Assembly (NCBI GenBank): GCA_903926075.1
Contig: CAIYHQ010000111.1
Coordinates: forward strand, 1 to 64,000
Direction of reading: 5' to 3'
Source: an uncultured Methanomicrobiales archaeon
GTDB taxonomy: Archaea; Halobacteriota; Methanomicrobia; Methanomicrobiales; Methanospirillaceae
DNA length: 64,000 nucleotides
Both the position numbers and the translations under genes were made by a program. Under the pieces are notes generated by a model. It saw only the letters and a program-made list of their open reading frames with translations. It ran no database searches and was not told the origin of the DNA. This document shows positions 61,674 through 64,000 of this stretch, piece by piece; within the stretch, counting starts at the first letter, position 1, and the number at the start of each line of letters is the position of its first letter.

Positions 61674-63290
61674 CTAATGCCTGGTGGATTGCATTAGGAG
61701 AAGTGCTCTGTAAAAAATCTTTGACCCATTATACAAAGAGGTTTCAGATAGAACTGACGGACTAACAGGCTTTAAATAACGAATGAACGCTTTTTCTTTT
61801 AATTCTGTATTAATAACACTAGCATTTTTCTTAATCACGGGTTCGTATTCCGGAACAATATCATTAAGATCGCGGACAGGATATCCATTTAAAAGGAGGT
61901 ACATCCGCAACGTATCTATCCGGCCATAGCCATATACGGGATCCCACCCGGGTTTTCCAAGGTCGATAGCTGATTTATACATGGCATTTCGAATAGTTGA
62001 TGAATTTTGAGATAAATTCTGTGACCACAGCAGGGCAGATATACCTGCAATATATGGAACAGATGCACTGGTCCCATAAAAGTCTTTACCAAATCCTCCT
62101 GCACCGCTAACGCTGATGTTATCAATGCCAACGATATCAGGTTTATTTATTAATATCATCTCATTATTTTCATGAGTCACAGGGCCTTGTGAAGAGAAGG
62201 CCTCAATAGTGTCTGGATTATCTAATGCAACAGCTCCCACTGAAGTGACAGGGGGAAGTGATCGATGGCCATATATCGCATCTGTGGCGTTTACAAATCG
62301 CTTATCAAGAACTGCAGGATTCGATGGAGGTGAGAAAACGAAGAGTTCAAGAGATTTTTGTTTTGATGTGCCGTTCCTGTTCTCGATTAAAAGCGAAAGA
62401 TTTACACTTTTATTGAAAGGATTTACATAAACAACTGTTTCCATAGGATTTTTATTTAAGGTCACCTGATTATTGGTTTTTAATGGACTGAAATTATCCG
62501 CATCAATTACATATAATTGATATTCGTTCTCCCGATCCTCCCAAGGGTCGTCCCACTGCAGAATTGCTTCAGTATTGCCATATGGCGGTAGTGTAATTAA
62601 AAATTTTTCAGGAGACGCATTCTTTGGGAGTGTCCCACCTGAAAAATCATGAAAATTGCTCCCATTGTTATAGTAAAGTCCCTGGTAATGCCGAAGGCCA
62701 TCGTTACCGGCTCCAATAACATAAAGTAAGTCATTTTCTTTTGTAGTATTATTGATGTAATCGGATAACCAGTCATCCTCAAAATAAGGAACTTCGCGCC
62801 ATTCAACATCATCACAGATTATTTTACATCCTGCATCAACAAGCAGGCTTACCCCGTCCCTGAATTCTGTTTTGTCCTTTCCATGTGACACAAAGTAAAA
62901 ATCTGCATTTGGAGCGATTTTATATAATACCTCAAGAATTGCAGTCCCCTCATCACCCGAAATAACTGAATTTCTCAGAACATGGACAGAATTTGGAAGA
63001 ACTCCTGCATTCACCGCATCCTCCAGGTGTGAGACACCGTCCGATATTACCCCAATCTTTACCCCGGTACCATTCAACCCGGTAAAGGCCTGGATATCAA
63101 TGTAGGAACTGGTTTTGTTTTCATGTAATTTTAATTCCTCAATTAAGGACTCATTCGCGATAGAAGATCCAGTTTTGTTAAAATTTTTCTCAAACAGGGA
63201 GAAAACAGGATTAATACTGCTGGAAACCGGATTTATAAGTACAATGGCGAATAAAAGTGCAATTATCCGGATAAAGGCATATTTATGCAA
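61674..63290 (-). CDS. Subtilase-fold (S8-like) secreted protease with unusual active site
   Basis: A 538-residue exported serine peptidase. A signal segment (~5-24) is followed by the catalytic Asp84 in GVKIGVISDG, the GAGNDG segment at ~193-198 and the nucleophile Ser408 in FYGTSASVPYIAGISALL. The expected His (HGTxVA) is missing: at that point the chain reads SGDEGTAILEVLYKIAP, placing a Glu (114). An acidic ICDDVEW at ~158-164 is also present. This Glu-for-His pattern recalls sedolisins within a subtilase framework. A ~130-residue insertion (~220-350) separates the halves. It is the first gene of the leftward surface locus. Confidence 0.88.
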   Translation of the reverse strand: MHKYAFIRIIALLFAIVLINPVSSSINPVFSLFEKNFNKTGSSIANESLIEELKLHENKTSSYIDIQAFTGLNGTGVKIGVISDGVSHLEDAVNAGVLPNSVHVLRNSVISGDEGTAILEVLYKIAPNADFYFVSHGKDKTEFRDGVSLLVDAGCKIICDDVEWREVPYFEDDWLSDYINNTTKENDLLYVIGAGNDGLRHYQGLYYNNGSNFHDFSGGTLPKNASPEKFLITLPPYGNTEAILQWDDPWEDRENEYQLYVIDADNFSPLKTNNQVTLNKNPMETVVYVNPFNKSVNLSLLIENRNGTSKQKSLELFVFSPPSNPAVLDKRFVNATDAIYGHRSLPPVTSVGAVALDNPDTIEAFSSQGPVTHENNEMILINKPDIVGIDNISVSGAGGFGKDFYGTSASVPYIAGISALLWSQNLSQNSSTIRNAMYKSAIDLGKPGWDPVYGYGRIDTLRMYLLLNGYPVRDLNDIVPEYEPVIKKNASVINTELKEKAFIRYLKPVSPSVLSETSLYNGSKIFYRALLLMQSTRH

Positions 63291-63432
63291 AGCTCTTCTA
63301 CTAATCTGTAAACCATAGATAAAAGGTATTAGGTTTTATTTTATCGATCTCTCCATGATTATCTGTTTCCGGTTTGCCGTCAAATATTTTTCATAAACAA
63401 TACATTTATCCATATAGATATACTCTATCCAT

Positions 63433-64000
63433 ATGATCCAAATGTCACACTTCCTAAAGAGCAGGTTAAGTTTGATAATTATCCTTATCTCTTTATTTAT
63501 CCTTCCTTTACCGGTAATAGCAATTAATACAGGAAATGTAACCATATCTGTTACCCCTTCCACAGTTGATCAGGTTCAGATCTATGTTGATTCAATACTT
63601 ATGGGGAATTTTCCTGCAAAATCCACGCTTGAACTACAGGAAGGAACACATGAAATCCGGATTGAAAATTCTTTATACAATCCGTGGAAAACCCGGGTTT
63701 TTGTGAGGAAAGGTAAGACGGTAACACTTGCTGTAAAACTTACACCTAACAGTGGTAAACTGGAAATTAACTCGGTCCCGGCTGGAGCAGACATAATGGT
63801 AGATGGAACGCCACAGGGTGTGACCCCGCTTTCTATTTCTTCTATTAGTAAAGGGTATCATACCGTATTTCTTCAGAATACCGGTTACTTTGACTGGAGT
63901 GGGAATAAAGTATATGTTAAGCCAGGTGATACAACCCGGCTTAATATAAAACTTAATTCATATCCTGTAGTACAAAATGTAACGCCATTTCCCACACCCT
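63433..64000 (+). CDS. PEGA-domain surface protein, 3' part outside window
   Basis: The frame runs from ATG 63433 (an alternative ATG lies at 63442) to the edge, 189 visible residues. The signal peptide (LSLIIILISLFILPLPVIA) is followed by two PEGA-type units. The first is degenerate (VQIYVDSILMGNFPAKS); the second is clear (GKLEINSVPAGADIMVDGTP, then QGVTPLSISSISKGYHTVFL). The visible part ends in a Pro/Thr stretch that may start a linker. It is divergent from the subtilase gene across a 142-base AT-rich region. PEGA domains are linked to cell-surface roles. Confidence 0.85.
   Translation, partial: MIQMSHFLKSRLSLIIILISLFILPLPVIAINTGNVTISVTPSTVDQVQIYVDSILMGNFPAKSTLELQEGTHEIRIENSLYNPWKTRVFVRKGKTVTLAVKLTPNSGKLEINSVPAGADIMVDGTPQGVTPLSISSISKGYHTVFLQNTGYFDWSGNKVYVKPGDTTRLNIKLNSYPVVQNVTPFPTP

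Noticed and set aside
1-64000. Insertion sequences or transposase genes
   Set aside because: No transposase motif or flanking inverted-repeat pair was seen.

Overview
The window reads as a chromosomal segment of a methanogenic archaeon, most likely of the order Methanomicrobiales. The evidence is the gene set: F420-0:gamma-glutamyl ligase (cofE), the methanogen-specific DUF2117 family, HypD, aIF5A, Sec61-beta, a 20S proteasome beta subunit, Pelota, ABCE1, aCPSF1-type RNase, the DNA-repair protein NreA, an MptN-like ATP-grasp enzyme, archaeal chemotaxis proteins, and many secreted PEGA/PKD proteins. The genus cannot be fixed from the sequence alone. Most of the window is AT-rich, densely coded, and has short or overlapping gene junctions.

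Layout. 1-1.66 kb: a partial NMT1/SsuA-type solute-binding protein and a Cys-rich lipoprotein. 2.0-5.5 kb: an accessory block that looks GC-richer than its flanks. A TrmB regulator, a small siroheme sulfite-reductase-like protein and a cupin run rightward. A SnoaL-like protein, a frameshifted small gene, a hemerythrin-like gene with a premature stop, and a rubredoxin-like remnant run leftward. The block lies on the 3' side of a tRNA-Glu (CTC). 5.9-12 kb: hypD, two TPR genes (one frameshifted), a REC-PAS protein, then ATP-dependent DNA ligase convergent with nreA. 13-24 kb: DUF2117, mannose-1-P guanylyltransferase/mannose-6-P isomerase, mobA, ogt, an XPD-like helicase, purB, FKBP, CYTH, a phosphoesterase, a radical SAM protein and a lipoprotein.

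24-29 kb: a chemosensory module of cheR, a PAS-coiled-coil-CheW fusion and a ParA-type ATPase. The ParA P-loop lies upstream of any canonical start codon. 29-36.5 kb: TPR membrane protein, MptN-like ligase, Mrp/NBP35 with a small partner, secreted proteins, aIF5A, an IMPase-fold phosphatase overlapping NAD kinase, and a DUF169/thioredoxin-like pair. 36.5-46 kb: Ppx/GppA-HD, MFS transporter, aCPSF1, proteasome beta, CBS protein, universal stress protein, amidohydrolase, Sec61-beta, cofE and a cohesin-like surface protein with a PGF-CTERM-like tail.

46-51.7 kb: a striking ribosome-rescue island. NFACT/Rqc2-like and Pelota are in one overlapping operon. Divergent from them are a three-helix membrane protein (EMC6-like by inference) and ABCE1. 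51.7-64 kb: a large surface-protein locus. It holds three giant PEGA / InlB-type repeat proteins (one also with three PKD domains), a small secreted protein, an unusual subtilase in which a Glu sits where the catalytic His is expected, and the start of a fourth PEGA protein on the other strand.

Several genes (hemerythrin, the 2.8-3.1 kb gene, the TPR gene near 8.97 kb, the ParA start) carry apparent single-base lesions. These may be real decay or sequence error, and read mapping would decide. No CRISPR array, insertion sequence or rRNA gene was seen.
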